Shown here in pieces: positions 27,801-35,608 of a stretch of 64,000 nt of DNA (the stretch's first letter is position 1; every line of letters starts with the position of its first letter). Location: assembly GCF_016901815.1 (NCBI RefSeq), contig NZ_JACSNR010000006.1:1-64000 (forward strand), read 5' to 3'. This stretch comes from Hydrogenoanaerobacterium saccharovorans (GTDB taxonomy: Bacteria > Bacillota > Clostridia > Oscillospirales > Ruminococcaceae). The position numbers and the translations under genes are program-made. The notes under the pieces were generated by a model. The model was not told where the DNA came from and searched no databases. It was given only the letters and a program-made list of their open reading frames with translations.

Positions 27801-30800
27801 CGATCAGGATGCCATAGCTGTCGCCTGCCTCAGCACCGACAGCGGTAATATCTCCCGAAAGAATGACGTCACCGATTCCTCTGTAGCTGGCAAAGATGCC
27901 GCCGCTGGAGCTGCCATTATAAGCAGCCTCGCCGCCGGTGGCTTTCACAGTAACTCCATCTTCTATAATAAGGGAGTTCGCAGCGAAAATACCGGCACTG
28001 TTAAAGGACATGTCTGTACTGATATTCAGATCGCTGCTTTCAGCAATCAGTGTACCGGTACCGGAAATTTTCAGGACACAGGTTTCGCTTTCATCGGAAC
28101 CGGTGTTGTCGCTGTCTGCGTAAATCGCATAACTGCTGGTATTTTCCACCGCTGTTCCGGTGCGGACCGTGTTCTCTCCGATCAGAGCGATCTCAAGATC
28201 TCCCTTCCGGCTGATGGCAGCAGCACACAGCATTCCGTTTGCCTCCTGCACAGACACCCGGACACCGGTAATGTAGGCATTCCGGAGGGTCAGAGTCGAG
28301 CCATCCCATTTGATGTTGTAATCATTCTCGCTGCCGCCCACAGTAACCGTTCCGTACGCATCGGTTCTGGCGTAAACAGGACTTCCCGGAGAACCGCTGA
28401 ATCCCACTCCTCCCACATAGATTTCGTAGCTGTCCTCCGACACTTTACTGTGGAAATAAGCGCCGCTGGGGCTGACAACAGTGTCTATATCAAAGGGAGA
28501 ACCCAATACAGGTTCGGCGGTCGCTGCGTCAGCGCCATTCTCCATGGCAATATTCTTGCCGGAGGGAGGCTGGACTGTCATGTTACCAGTCAGCGCAAAG
28601 GCGCTGCCCGCGGACGTGACAGTGACCTCACCGCCGCTGATACAGGCGTCTTCGGCACGAACAGCCGCATCTCCGCTGGCTGTGATGGAGATGCTGCCGT
28701 CGGTGAAGAAGACTTCTGTGGCATGAACAGCCGTATCTCCACTGGCTGTGATGGAAATGCTGCCGCCTCTGAAGCGGACTTCGTTTTGCAGGGTATCAAC
28801 ACCGGTTTTTGCGGTAATATCTACATCGCAGTCGTTTTCAAAGGTAACATGGCCGCCTGCGTTGAGGACACCAGTCACTCCTGCATGAATTGTGGAATTG
28901 CCGCCGCTGAAGAACATACCGCCGGTAGTGCTCAGGTGAATACCGGTTTCTTTCGCTGCGATATCCAGAGTTCCGCCATTGATCGCAAAGCAGAAATCAG
29001 TCAGGACACCTGTCGTTACCTTTTCCTTAATCTCAAGAGTACCGTCGTTGATTTCGAGCTTAGCTAACGACTCGTTTCCCATATGGATTCCCACAGGACT
29101 TTCCTTGTCCTGCCCGATAACGACATGACCTCCATTGATGGTAAGCCAATCTTCACAGTAGATGCTGCTCTCGCTGCCGCCATCGATATAGATGGTACCG
29201 CTTTCCACTGTCATATACTGTTCGGCATAGACAGCATTGTCGCCTCCGACTGTAATATCCAGAATGCTGCCAGCAGCGTTTGCCCTGAAGGTAAGCTCGG
29301 GAAATACCCTGCCGTTATGGATTATTCCGTTGACGCCCTCAGGAACATCAATGATATTCTTTTCGCCTTCCAGCGCAATGGTCAGGTCCCATATATCTGT
29401 AGTGCGGACAGCAGCCTTGACACCCATCAGATCTGTATAGGACTTGATGGTGGCGTTCCGGAGGGTCAGGATCTCGCCGTCCCACTTGATGTTATAATCT
29501 TCTGCGCCGCCCTCAGTGACAGCTCCGCTTTCATCCGTTTTGGCGTAGGCAGGATTGCCGATGCTGCCGTTAAGTCCCAGGTCTCCTACAAAGATGTTGG
29601 GGGCAGTGACATTTATACTGGCCTCGTTTCCGTAGAACATCTCTTTGGGCAGTACAGTCTTCCCGGTGTAGTACTGCCTTCCGTACGAATTTACCACAAG
29701 CTCGATCGCCTTTCCGGACGGTGGTTCGACCACGATCGTTCCGGAATCCTGTTCGATCTGGATACTCGGCTTTCGGGCAGAAGCATTTGTATTGGGCTTA
29801 GTCAGGACAGAACCACCCCGGAAGATGAAATTATATCTGGCCTGAATGGCGTGGTCGGAGCTGATCGTTCCGCTTTCGACAATAATATCTCCTTCGGCGA
29901 CAATTGCGCTTTCGCCACCAGTGCCGCCTATCTCAGCGCTGAGGGATCCACTGCCGGTGAAAGTCAGGCTTCCTCCCATTACATGGATCGCCGCAGCCGG
30001 AGTGCCTGTAGCTTTGTTTGTTCCGATACACTCGATTGTCAGATCTCCGGTGCGTTCTACAAAGACCGTGGCGTCCCGGAGGGTCAGGGTTGTACCATCC
30101 CACTTGACATTGTAGTTTCTTTCATTTGCGCCGTCAGTTATAATCAGAGCCTCATGACCATATCCGGCATTTCTCGCATAGACTACCGGATTGTCTGTTG
30201 TGGAAGTCAGGGTCGTTGCGCTCACTTTGATGCTTTCTTCCCCGGATCTGGGTGACATGAGGGGAAGCATTACCGGCGCGGCACAGGCAGAAAGATCTGC
30301 CCCTTCCGCTCCGCAGACTGGGCAGGACGCATCCGCTGCCCCCTCAGTGCAGAGGGCAGTACAGGTGCAGACTGCTTCCGCAGCCTTGCCCTGACAGGCG
30401 GTGAGGTCTGCTTCTTCCGCTCCGCAGACCGGGCAGGACGCATCCGCTGCTCCCTCAGTGCAGAGAGTGGCGCAGGTGCAGACTGCCTCCGCAGCCTTGC
30501 CCTGACAGGCGGTGAGGTCTGCTTCTTCCGCTCCACAGACCGGGCAGGACGCATCCGCTGCCCCCTCAGTGCAGAGAGCGGCACAGGTGCAGACTGCCTC
30601 CGCAGTCTTGCCCTGACAGGCGGTGAGGTCTGCTTCTTCCACTCCGCAGACCGGGCAGGACGCATCCGCTGCCCCCTCAGTGCAGAGGGCAGCGCAGGTG
30701 CACTCGTCCGCATCAGGCATTTCCTCCGGCTGGTTCACGGCCGCAGCTGCACAGAGCTCACACTCATAGGTGCAGGGAGTTCCCTCCACAGCCGGGGCAT

Positions 30801-31158
30801 AGCCGCAGGTCTCATCGTGCTGATGCTGGCAGTCCAGTGTGCTTACAATACAGCCGTTCTCCTCACTGCATGAATGAGTACAGGCTGCCGGGTCGGTCAG
30901 ACCGCCGCAGTCCTCATCATGCTGGTGAACACACTGCTCTGCGGTGACATAACAGTCCTCACTGTGCTCATGGCCGCAGGGGATCTCCCCGATCCCTTCG
31001 CTGTAACCGCAGCTCTCATCGTGCTGTGTGTGATGCTCACACAGACCAGCTGTAACGATCACTGTTCCACTGTCCGCCGGGCTGGCAAAAGCTCTGGCCG
31101 GCAGCATGGACACTGTCACAAACAGCGCCATACACAGGGACAGAATCCGTTTCTTCAT
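24877..31158 (-). CDS. 2093-residue cell-surface protein with Cys repeats and beta-helix-like modules
   Basis: Signal peptide (MKKRILSLCMALFVTV, cut near ARAFA). Residues ~35-150 are a Cys/His-rich region with repeated QHDExCGY motifs; ~150-297 are four 37-residue repeats (CTCAALCTEGAADASCPVCG core). Then four modules each open with IYVGG..., a YNIKWDG-LTLR motif and long runs of short G-rich turns (SGGxITxSGG) typical of right-handed beta-helices. Near 1830-1890 is an InlB/listeria-type repeat (TVTAPEKAVEGSTVTLTPT), then a Ser-rich linker and a C-terminal membrane segment followed by KRRKKD. No LPXTG motif is seen, so membrane rather than sortase anchoring is likely. Probably an adhesin or ligand-binding surface protein. 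Confidence 0.85.
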   Translation of the reverse strand: MKKRILSLCMALFVTVSMLPARAFASPADSGTVIVTAGLCEHHTQHDESCGYSEGIGEIPCGHEHSEDCYVTAEQCVHQHDEDCGGLTDPAACTHSCSEENGCIVSTLDCQHQHDETCGYAPAVEGTPCTYECELCAAAAVNQPEEMPDADECTCAALCTEGAADASCPVCGVEEADLTACQGKTAEAVCTCAALCTEGAADASCPVCGAEEADLTACQGKAAEAVCTCATLCTEGAADASCPVCGAEEADLTACQGKAAEAVCTCTALCTEGAADASCPVCGAEGADLSACAAPVMLPLMSPRSGEESIKVSATTLTSTTDNPVVYARNAGYGHEALIITDGANERNYNVKWDGTTLTLRDATVFVERTGDLTIECIGTNKATGTPAAAIHVMGGSLTFTGSGSLSAEIGGTGGESAIVAEGDIIVESGTISSDHAIQARYNFIFRGGSVLTKPNTNASARKPSIQIEQDSGTIVVEPPSGKAIELVVNSYGRQYYTGKTVLPKEMFYGNEASINVTAPNIFVGDLGLNGSIGNPAYAKTDESGAVTEGGAEDYNIKWDGEILTLRNATIKSYTDLMGVKAAVRTTDIWDLTIALEGEKNIIDVPEGVNGIIHNGRVFPELTFRANAAGSILDITVGGDNAVYAEQYMTVESGTIYIDGGSESSIYCEDWLTINGGHVVIGQDKESPVGIHMGNESLAKLEINDGTLEIKEKVTTGVLTDFCFAINGGTLDIAAKETGIHLSTTGGMFFSGGNSTIHAGVTGVLNAGGHVTFENDCDVDITAKTGVDTLQNEVRFRGGSISITASGDTAVHATEVFFTDGSISITASGDAAVRAEDACISGGEVTVTSAGSAFALTGNMTVQPPSGKNIAMENGADAATAEPVLGSPFDIDTVVSPSGAYFHSKVSEDSYEIYVGGVGFSGSPGSPVYARTDAYGTVTVGGSENDYNIKWDGSTLTLRNAYITGVRVSVQEANGMLCAAAISRKGDLEIALIGENTVRTGTAVENTSSYAIYADSDNTGSDESETCVLKISGTGTLIAESSDLNISTDMSFNSAGIFAANSLIIEDGVTVKATGGEAAYNGSSSGGIFASYRGIGDVILSGDITAVGAEAGDSYGILIGDFSSGGVDITLSGTIDARSGKGNTGGFNYSYSYGIRARSVNTLNISGRITAHSGPIVTEKGNSYGLSSSGVITVEPDAYLEAHSEDANFSIGISAQDTFTINGGTIIAEPSTSDKTMGSYGISGESEIIVNDGSLTAVGSCARDTSYGIRVLGDFTVNDGFVQTDSAQVTNTEYGTDSYGITAYNIRIAGGTVNAAGVQHGLHIGYSHTPGVITIIGGKVTATASNADGQAIMAGAGSSVTVQPEADRVVEIKAGESGASAAEVIGSPIGYSENGTSVTVSGRYFHSMEKQAPNIYVGGTGLYGTKDQIVYARIASDGSITEDGSANDYNIKWDGETLTLNGARITKARTTLTETAAVYREGDLKIELQGVNTITGAAATDASSYGIHVVKSITGTDTAPGDLLISGTGSLTVAAGTASGTNSDSFGIYVSGGVTVSGGSTVIANGGAADSRSMGIYAVSQIGTSGSEISVTGGKADNISYGLGSGGAITLSGGKITASGGEALESYGIYAKTSVTVENDADVTANGGTAIDKSYGIYVSNGSVGITGSTVAATGGEAGVSCGICADTSVTVGDNASVTAAGDAAASFSCGVYIENGSMEISDGIITVNSGDVSAPEGESYGICAYNSITLSGGEVTARTGEASRSQGMYAQNGAVSVNPLNGEAVEVRTGADESTAQMIEGAPFEVRQDITGLIAGQRFVRTLAGTVYTITVEASENGTVTAPEKAVEGSTVTLTPTPDSGYRLARWEITPAVEISGNSFVMSGEPVTVKAVFEKISSSSSSSGSSSSDRKREFWEDVRDAIEDAEPGETVKAEARSNDRMPYWVMDALWEAGDITLHITWNGGEDIIIPAGAALEPEAYRIYYPLSYLAELDFTVPAEEDSTTTNPETSGILSITTPETPDEETEEITDPDRGLAETPELRDEGVEQTISGVDEPEELQQSGSILPWIAAAGILLAAGIGGFLFWKRRKKD
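30270..30713. repeat. Four 111-bp in-frame tandem repeats in the surface-protein gene
   Basis: Four units of 111 bp (37 codons) encode the Cys-rich repeat. Units 1-3 are nearly identical at DNA level and the fourth diverges at its end (SACAAP). High identity implies recent duplication and likely copy-number variation between strains. Confidence 0.9.
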
Positions 31159-31174
31159 GATAGACCGCCTCCTT

Positions 31175-31208
31175 CTTAGGATTCAGAAAATATCCTAAGA
31201 ATAGTATA
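31175..31208 (-). promoter_or_regulatory. Promoter and palindrome upstream of the surface-protein gene
   Basis: CTTAGGAT and ATCCTAAG (8-bp arms, 9-base spacer, 31175-31199) lie between a -10-like TATACT (31203-31208 on the minus strand) and the SD of the surface-protein gene. The position just downstream of -10 suits a repressor or an mRNA stem covering the SD region. Confidence 0.55.
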
Positions 31209-31292
31209 TCAGAAGAGCATTTTTCTGCCTATCGCCCATTCAGACCCCTGAAATGGGTGATGAATTTGTGGATCCTGCCAAAAGCGCACTGT

Positions 31293-32507
31293 TTACTTCA
31301 GCATATATTTTTTCAGATCTTTCCGGTTGTTCACCTGAAGCTTTTTCATGGCTTCAGACAGGTGTGTCTTGACTGTATTTACCGATATATTCAGATGTTC
31401 CGCAATTTCCTGATTGGTCCAGCCACGGGCTGCCAACATACACATTTCAAACTCTGTTGTGGTAAGATCATCTGCTACATCATGGCCGGTCAGAGGGTTA
31501 TGAACTCTTCGCCATCCCGAAGAGAAACGGTAGGTAATGTCGATAATCCGCTTAAAATCTTCCGGCCAATTCGGCTTGATTACTGCTTCCAGCATGGCGC
31601 CCAGCAGACCATGGTGTTCACCGAAGCCTTCGATAAGATCATCCGGTCGGGCAATCTCCCATGCCTTGAGCAGATGCGCCTCAGCACGGTCGGGCTGTTT
31701 GAGGCTCATATAATCCATCACCGACACTAGATGCAGATAGATGGCCGGAATGGGATAATGGGATGCACCCATGGCAAGAGCTGCCTCAACAATCCCGACA
31801 CTGCGGGTATATTCCGCCTTCAGATAGAGGGCATGGGCCTGCACATACAGCGCAAATGCCCGCACTCCCAGCGGAAGCAGCGGCAGGAAAGTTTCAATTT
31901 CCGGCATCTCCTCGGGCATGGGCAGATGGAGTAGAACCGCACCGGTGGATGCCACAAAGGCAGAAGCCGCCTGATACTGAGGCGACTGTTCCCCGGCTTC
32001 GGAGAGGAAGGCTATCAGCTGTCCCAGGGCAAACTTGGCCTGCGGAATGGCTCCCAGAGGAAGATTGGCATAGGCATAGAGCAGACTGGCCGAAAACCGT
32101 GCTCCCATATCCGGGCTGCTGAGATAGGCTTCTGCCTCCCGGACTGCTGCCTCGGGCTGACCGCAGAAATAGTGGTACTCAGCCAGCGCTATATCCCGCT
32201 GAGGGCCTGCCGCCATGGCCTCCACTGCCTCCAGACAGTGTCCCGGCTGGAACGGAGTACTCATCAGCGGCATGAAATTTGTATGATCCAGCAGAGTGCC
32301 GCCCACAGCAGATCCGGACATGACCGGAGCAGCCTTCCGGCGGTTCTGACGGGGATCTTCCGGTTTCCGCGCACCGGCCGGGATTGTCCATGCCCGTCCG
32401 ACTTTCTGTGCCCCGGGGATCCGCCCTTCAATACAATACTGATTGATTCTCCGCTCGGAAACACCCCACTTTTCAGCTGCTTCCCGGATCGAGAAATACC
32501 GTTTCAT
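31293..32507 (-). CDS. Regulator with N-terminal MerR/HTH_17-like and C-terminal LuxR-type DNA-binding domains
   Basis: 404 residues. Residues 1-50 (FSIREAAEKWGVSERRINQY, then RIPGAQKVGRAWTIP) form a helix-turn-helix of the excisionase/MerR-like type. The middle is helical TPR-like repeats. The last ~60 residues are a LuxR/FixJ helix-turn-helix (LTTTEFEMCMLAARGWTNQE, SVNTVKTHL). Two DNA-binding ends on one helical repeat body are unusual. It lies 134 bases upstream of the surface-protein gene on the same strand and is the obvious candidate regulator of it. Confidence 0.85.
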   Translation of the reverse strand: MKRYFSIREAAEKWGVSERRINQYCIEGRIPGAQKVGRAWTIPAGARKPEDPRQNRRKAAPVMSGSAVGGTLLDHTNFMPLMSTPFQPGHCLEAVEAMAAGPQRDIALAEYHYFCGQPEAAVREAEAYLSSPDMGARFSASLLYAYANLPLGAIPQAKFALGQLIAFLSEAGEQSPQYQAASAFVASTGAVLLHLPMPEEMPEIETFLPLLPLGVRAFALYVQAHALYLKAEYTRSVGIVEAALAMGASHYPIPAIYLHLVSVMDYMSLKQPDRAEAHLLKAWEIARPDDLIEGFGEHHGLLGAMLEAVIKPNWPEDFKRIIDITYRFSSGWRRVHNPLTGHDVADDLTTTEFEMCMLAARGWTNQEIAEHLNISVNTVKTHLSEAMKKLQVNNRKDLKKYMLK

Positions 32508-32640
32508 ACTGCCACCGCCCTTCTGTAAATTTCCTACAGATCGGAATTTCTGTTCTCATTATATACAAGGATCCCGCGCATTTTCAAGAGCCGTCCTCCC
32601 GGTTTCTTCCCCTTCGGCACAGCTTCTTTTCCATGACAGA

Positions 32641-32667
32641 AAAGGCTCCCTTATGGGAGCCTTTTTA
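32641..32667 (+). terminator. Terminator with no gene before it
   Basis: AAAGGCTCCC-TTAT-GGGAGCCTTTTT. On the plus strand no gene ends here, so the gene it served may have been lost. Confidence 0.75.
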
Positions 32668-32870
32668 TCCTGCTTCATTTTCGACCCCATGTGTCACCTC
32701 TGTTTTTCGGAGGAAACCGCTCTTTAGAACAGGCCATAGAACTCGTCAAATTTGGCTGATTTGTGAATGGGATCTCGGTCTTGCTTGGCTGGCTAACCTA
32801 CAAAAATCCTGCCTTCCCAAACACTCCACAAAAACGACCAAACAGGGGCTGGCATGGGAGCGAGGGGGTT

Positions 32871-33233
32871 GTTTCCTTACCCTCCCGGCAAAAGCCGCAC
32901 ACAGGCCCACACAGGTGGGACAGCGAGGAGATCCAGCTTTGTCTCCATCTGATCTTCAGGATTTTTTCTTTTTTGGGTCATATCCCCAAAGTCCTTTTCT
33001 TTGTTTATGCGGCGCAGTTTTTATACAGGAGGCTCCATCCTTCGATCCCCCTAATAATGTTCTATAAAACATTATTAGGGGACATGGAAACCCTCTCTTT
33101 TCCTTTTGCTGCGATAGGATGTGCTTCCTCAAACTGCCTCAAAATTGGCCCAAACCGGTGTTGCTGTGGGTTTGGGTATTGTTTCTCTACCTCGACCAGG
33201 AAAGCCTCACACAAGCCCACACAGCCGGTCACG
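32871..33233. repeat. Pair of ~50-bp diverged direct repeats in a gene-free stretch
   Basis: 32871-32921 and 33182-33233 share the pattern TTTCYYTACC...GCC(G/T)CACACARGCCCACACAG. They bracket the palindrome at 33048-33081. No convincing gene is seen in 32668-33228; the repeats may be remnants of a duplicated gene end or of an origin region. Confidence 0.4.
33048..33081. repeat. Perfect 14-bp inverted repeat
   Basis: CCCCTAATAATGTT and AACATTATTAGGGG flank a 6-base loop (CTATAA). There is no T tract, so it is not a standard terminator. It could be a protein-binding site of the mobile element or paired ends of a small lost insertion. Confidence 0.7.
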
Positions 33234-33591
33234 CAGGGCGTTCCTGCCTGGCTTTCGTACCTGATGCTTTCTTCCTCTGTACATCCAGAGATATTTTCTC
33301 CATCTGCTGCTGGTAGAATTGCTCTACTGCTTCCTGAATCGGACGGATGGTGAAGAGTAGATTCCCATTTCGCTTTTGACCGTCCTTCGTGATGATGCTG
33401 GTCGACTCTGTGGTGATGAGTCCTCGCTCTTCCAACATTCGTACATACTTTCGCACTGTGTTGGGACTCATTCCGATGGCCTTCCCGATGGTTTTGAAAC
33501 TGGGCCAGCACTGATAAGTACTTCTGTCCTCGCAGAAAAGTAGGTAAGAATACACCGCCAGCTCTCCCGGTGACAGACCAAACAGGAACAC
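33229..33591 (-). CDS. Winged helix-turn-helix protein of a conjugative element
   Basis: About 120 residues. SPGELAVYSYLLFCEDR and TIGKAIGMSPNTVRKYVRML are the hallmark of a helix-turn-helix protein found at the replication end of clostridial conjugative elements. Homologous sequence (KNYFPVPNEVF) continues upstream of the only available start, GTG 33591, up to a TGA, so the original start was probably lost by mutation and the gene may be 5' damaged. Confidence 0.7.
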   Translation of the reverse strand: MFLFGLSPGELAVYSYLLFCEDRSTYQCWPSFKTIGKAIGMSPNTVRKYVRMLEERGLITTESTSIITKDGQKRNGNLLFTIRPIQEAVEQFYQQQMEKISLDVQRKKASGTKARQERPA

Positions 33592-33650
33592 TTCATTTGG
33601 TACTGGAAAATAGTTTTTGATTGGATCACGTTTTGGTCACTTCTGATGCT

Positions 33651-33863
33651 TCACTGAACCCCTCCCTCTGTATGCGGCTGCACCCAGGCAATGAACTGCT
33701 CCTTCGGGACAACCATCCGGTTGCCGATCTTCAGGGTTGGAAAATCCGCTTCGTGCATCAGCTCGTAAGCTGTGGATGGGGCGACACCCAACACCTTTGC
33801 CACCGTTTCGGCATTCAGGAACAGCGGAAGTTCCTCATAGCTTTTGTAGATTGACTCTTTCAT
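33651..33863 (-). CDS. Excisionase-type HTH_17 protein
   Basis: 70 residues from ATG 33863, which has SD GGAAAGGAGG. LFLNAETVAKVLGVAPSTAY and VPKEQFIAWV are the helix-turn-helix and wing of small excisionase-like proteins that bend att DNA and direct the integrase. No intact tyrosine integrase remains in the window, so it may be orphaned. 60 bases lie between it and the HTH gene downstream. Confidence 0.8.
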   Translation of the reverse strand: MKESIYKSYEELPLFLNAETVAKVLGVAPSTAYELMHEADFPTLKIGNRMVVPKEQFIAWVQPHTEGGVQ

Positions 33864-34020
33864 ACAACATTCCTCCTTTCCGACTGCAAAAGAAAAAGAC
33901 ATACATACCATTTCTGAGCAACACAACAACAGCACCTTGCTCGGTGCCTATCTGTGTGATTCAGTTTGGTATGTATGTCTGTTCGACTAAAAAATGCTGG
34001 CAGTGTACCAGCTATAGTTA

Positions 34021-34032
34021 GAACAAATGTTC
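34021..34032. promoter_or_regulatory. LexA-like box upstream of the excisionase gene
   Basis: GAACAAATGTTC, the reverse complement of the 12-mer at 9622-9633, lies about 160 bases upstream of the excisionase start. It fits GAAC-N4-GTTC. A TTGACA on the minus strand 25 bases further upstream may be its promoter. 33864-34218 is otherwise gene-free. Confidence 0.55.
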
Positions 34033-34218
34033 TTTATCTATGCTGTAACATGAAAGTTTTGATTTGTCAAAAGGATCTCATTCGGTGAGTAAGACTAAAA
34101 AAATCGTGAAAAACATGGCTTGCAGTTTCCCAGTAAAATGAAGCCATTTCATTTCTTTAAAAAGAAACCTCAAACCATGTTAATTGCAATCCAGTTTTAA
34201 CTTGGATAACTACCTTAG

Positions 34219-34553
34219 TTAGTTGTCATTGCCATTTACCACCCATATCTTTTTGAGTGGAATCAGCTCTTTTATCTCATCATCCATCTGATCGTAGTAA
34301 CGCAAGAACTCTTCACTGATTTCCTTATGCGTCCAAAGACGAATTTCAAAGAACTGTTTGGCGGTTTCATTGATAATGGAAGATTTGAAACCGCTCCATG
34401 ACACTAACAAGCCGTATTCTGCACCAAAGTTTTTCATCACACCGCCCATCCAAAACCATCCAATCCACTGGCGCGTCCGTGGACTTAACCTGAACACAGA
34501 TTTTGAGACTTCCAAAACCAAGCGTACCCGCAGATGCCAGAATATCCACACCT
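34219..34553 (-). pseudogene. Fragment of an Mrr-type restriction endonuclease, frameshifted
   Basis: Two frames together give the Mrr_cat nuclease end: GVDILASAGTLGFGSLKICV with VQVKSTDAPVD (D and QVK are the PD-(D/E)xK-like residues) in one, then GAEYGLLVSWSGFKSS and FFEIRLWTHKEI to the stop in the other. The shift lies near 34450. Everything N-terminal to GVDILA is missing, replaced by relaxase sequence in the opposite direction. Confidence 0.75.
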
Positions 34554-35599
34554 TTTACATTGACAAGGACCATGCTTATAATCACCGGATCTTCAATGCG
34601 GTCAGTTTCCAGGATCACCGGCACTACCACTCCAACAAGAGAAGCTACCATGAGATCCGCCGCACTAGTGACCGGATCTGAAAGGAGCGTGGTCTGTCCG
34701 TCATTGTCTCCGGCTGGGATAAGGGCAAGAGCTATATTGAGCATCGAGCAGAACAGAACATCACCAGCTACAAGGTGAAGTTCCGCTCCGTCATCAACCG
34801 GCTCCTGCCCGGCTGCACCGACCTGGAGGACCCGCTCCGTCGCCTTCAGCGGAAAGGGGATGAACTGAAATGGGACAAGTACATATCTGCCAGGACTCCG
34901 GGTCAGAAGCAGTTTACCCGTTTGAAAACCCTGGGCGCTGACTATGCCGAGGAAGCCCTGGCCACTCGGATTGTCGGAAGGCCCTGCCCCTCCCGCCAGC
35001 CGAAACAGCTCACCGGGAGACCCAGTTTACTCATCGACATCCAGAACAACATCAAAGCCCAGCAGAGCGCCGGCTACAAACATTGGGCAACCATCGAGAA
35101 CCTGATACGGGCAGCGGAAACGCTGCTTCCTGACGGGGCATGGCATTGGAAGTTTAGAGAAACTGTCTGAGCGGCGCAATGGAGTGGCAGCCACCGCAGG
35201 GTAAAGGCGGATCTCCGGGCAACCGAAAAGGAAATGGAGTGGCTGACCCTCACCATGAAGCACGCCGCCACCTATCGTCAGCTTCGCCCCTTGTATGACC
35301 AATACCGCCAGTCCAGGGACAAGGAGAAATTTCTCCGGGGGCATGAGAGTGAGATCATCCTGTTCGAGGCGGCGGCAAGGGAACTGAAACGGTTGAACGC
35401 CGTACCCCTGCCCGCTGCCCAGCGGCTCCGGGCCGAAATGGATGAGCTCACCGCCAGAAGGACCGCCCTGCAATCGGAATACAGGAAGGCTCAACAGAAA
35501 GAACGGGAGTACGACACCCTCAACCAAAACGTCCGTATCTTACTGGAACGATCAGAGGATGTTGTACTCCCGAAGGAAAGTTCGAATGAACTTGAATAA
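34548..35599 (+). pseudogene. Relaxase (mobilization nuclease) remnant, 5' truncated and frameshifted
   Basis: Reading plus, TFYIDKDHAYNHRIFNAVSF carries the relaxase H-x3-NH histidine motif, followed by HYHSNKRSYHEIRRTSDR, a TGA at ~34679, GKSYIEHRAEQN, ISARTPGQKQFTRLKTLG, and after a frame change near 35150 KEMEWLTLTMKHAATYRQ to the natural end NELE. These are consecutive pieces of a well-known clostridial relaxase. The N-terminal catalytic Tyr region is absent, and at least two lesions interrupt the rest, so it is inactive. Confidence 0.85.
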
Positions 35600-35608
35600 A
35601 CGAAATAA

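Noticed and set aside
30270-30713. CRISPR-like array
   Set aside because: The 111-bp units are contiguous, in frame and encode a Cys-rich protein repeat; there are no unique spacers. No CRISPR array was found anywhere in the window.
34219-34744. Intact Mrr restriction gene
   Set aside because: The nuclease motifs lie in two frames and the N-terminal DNA-binding half is replaced by relaxase sequence.
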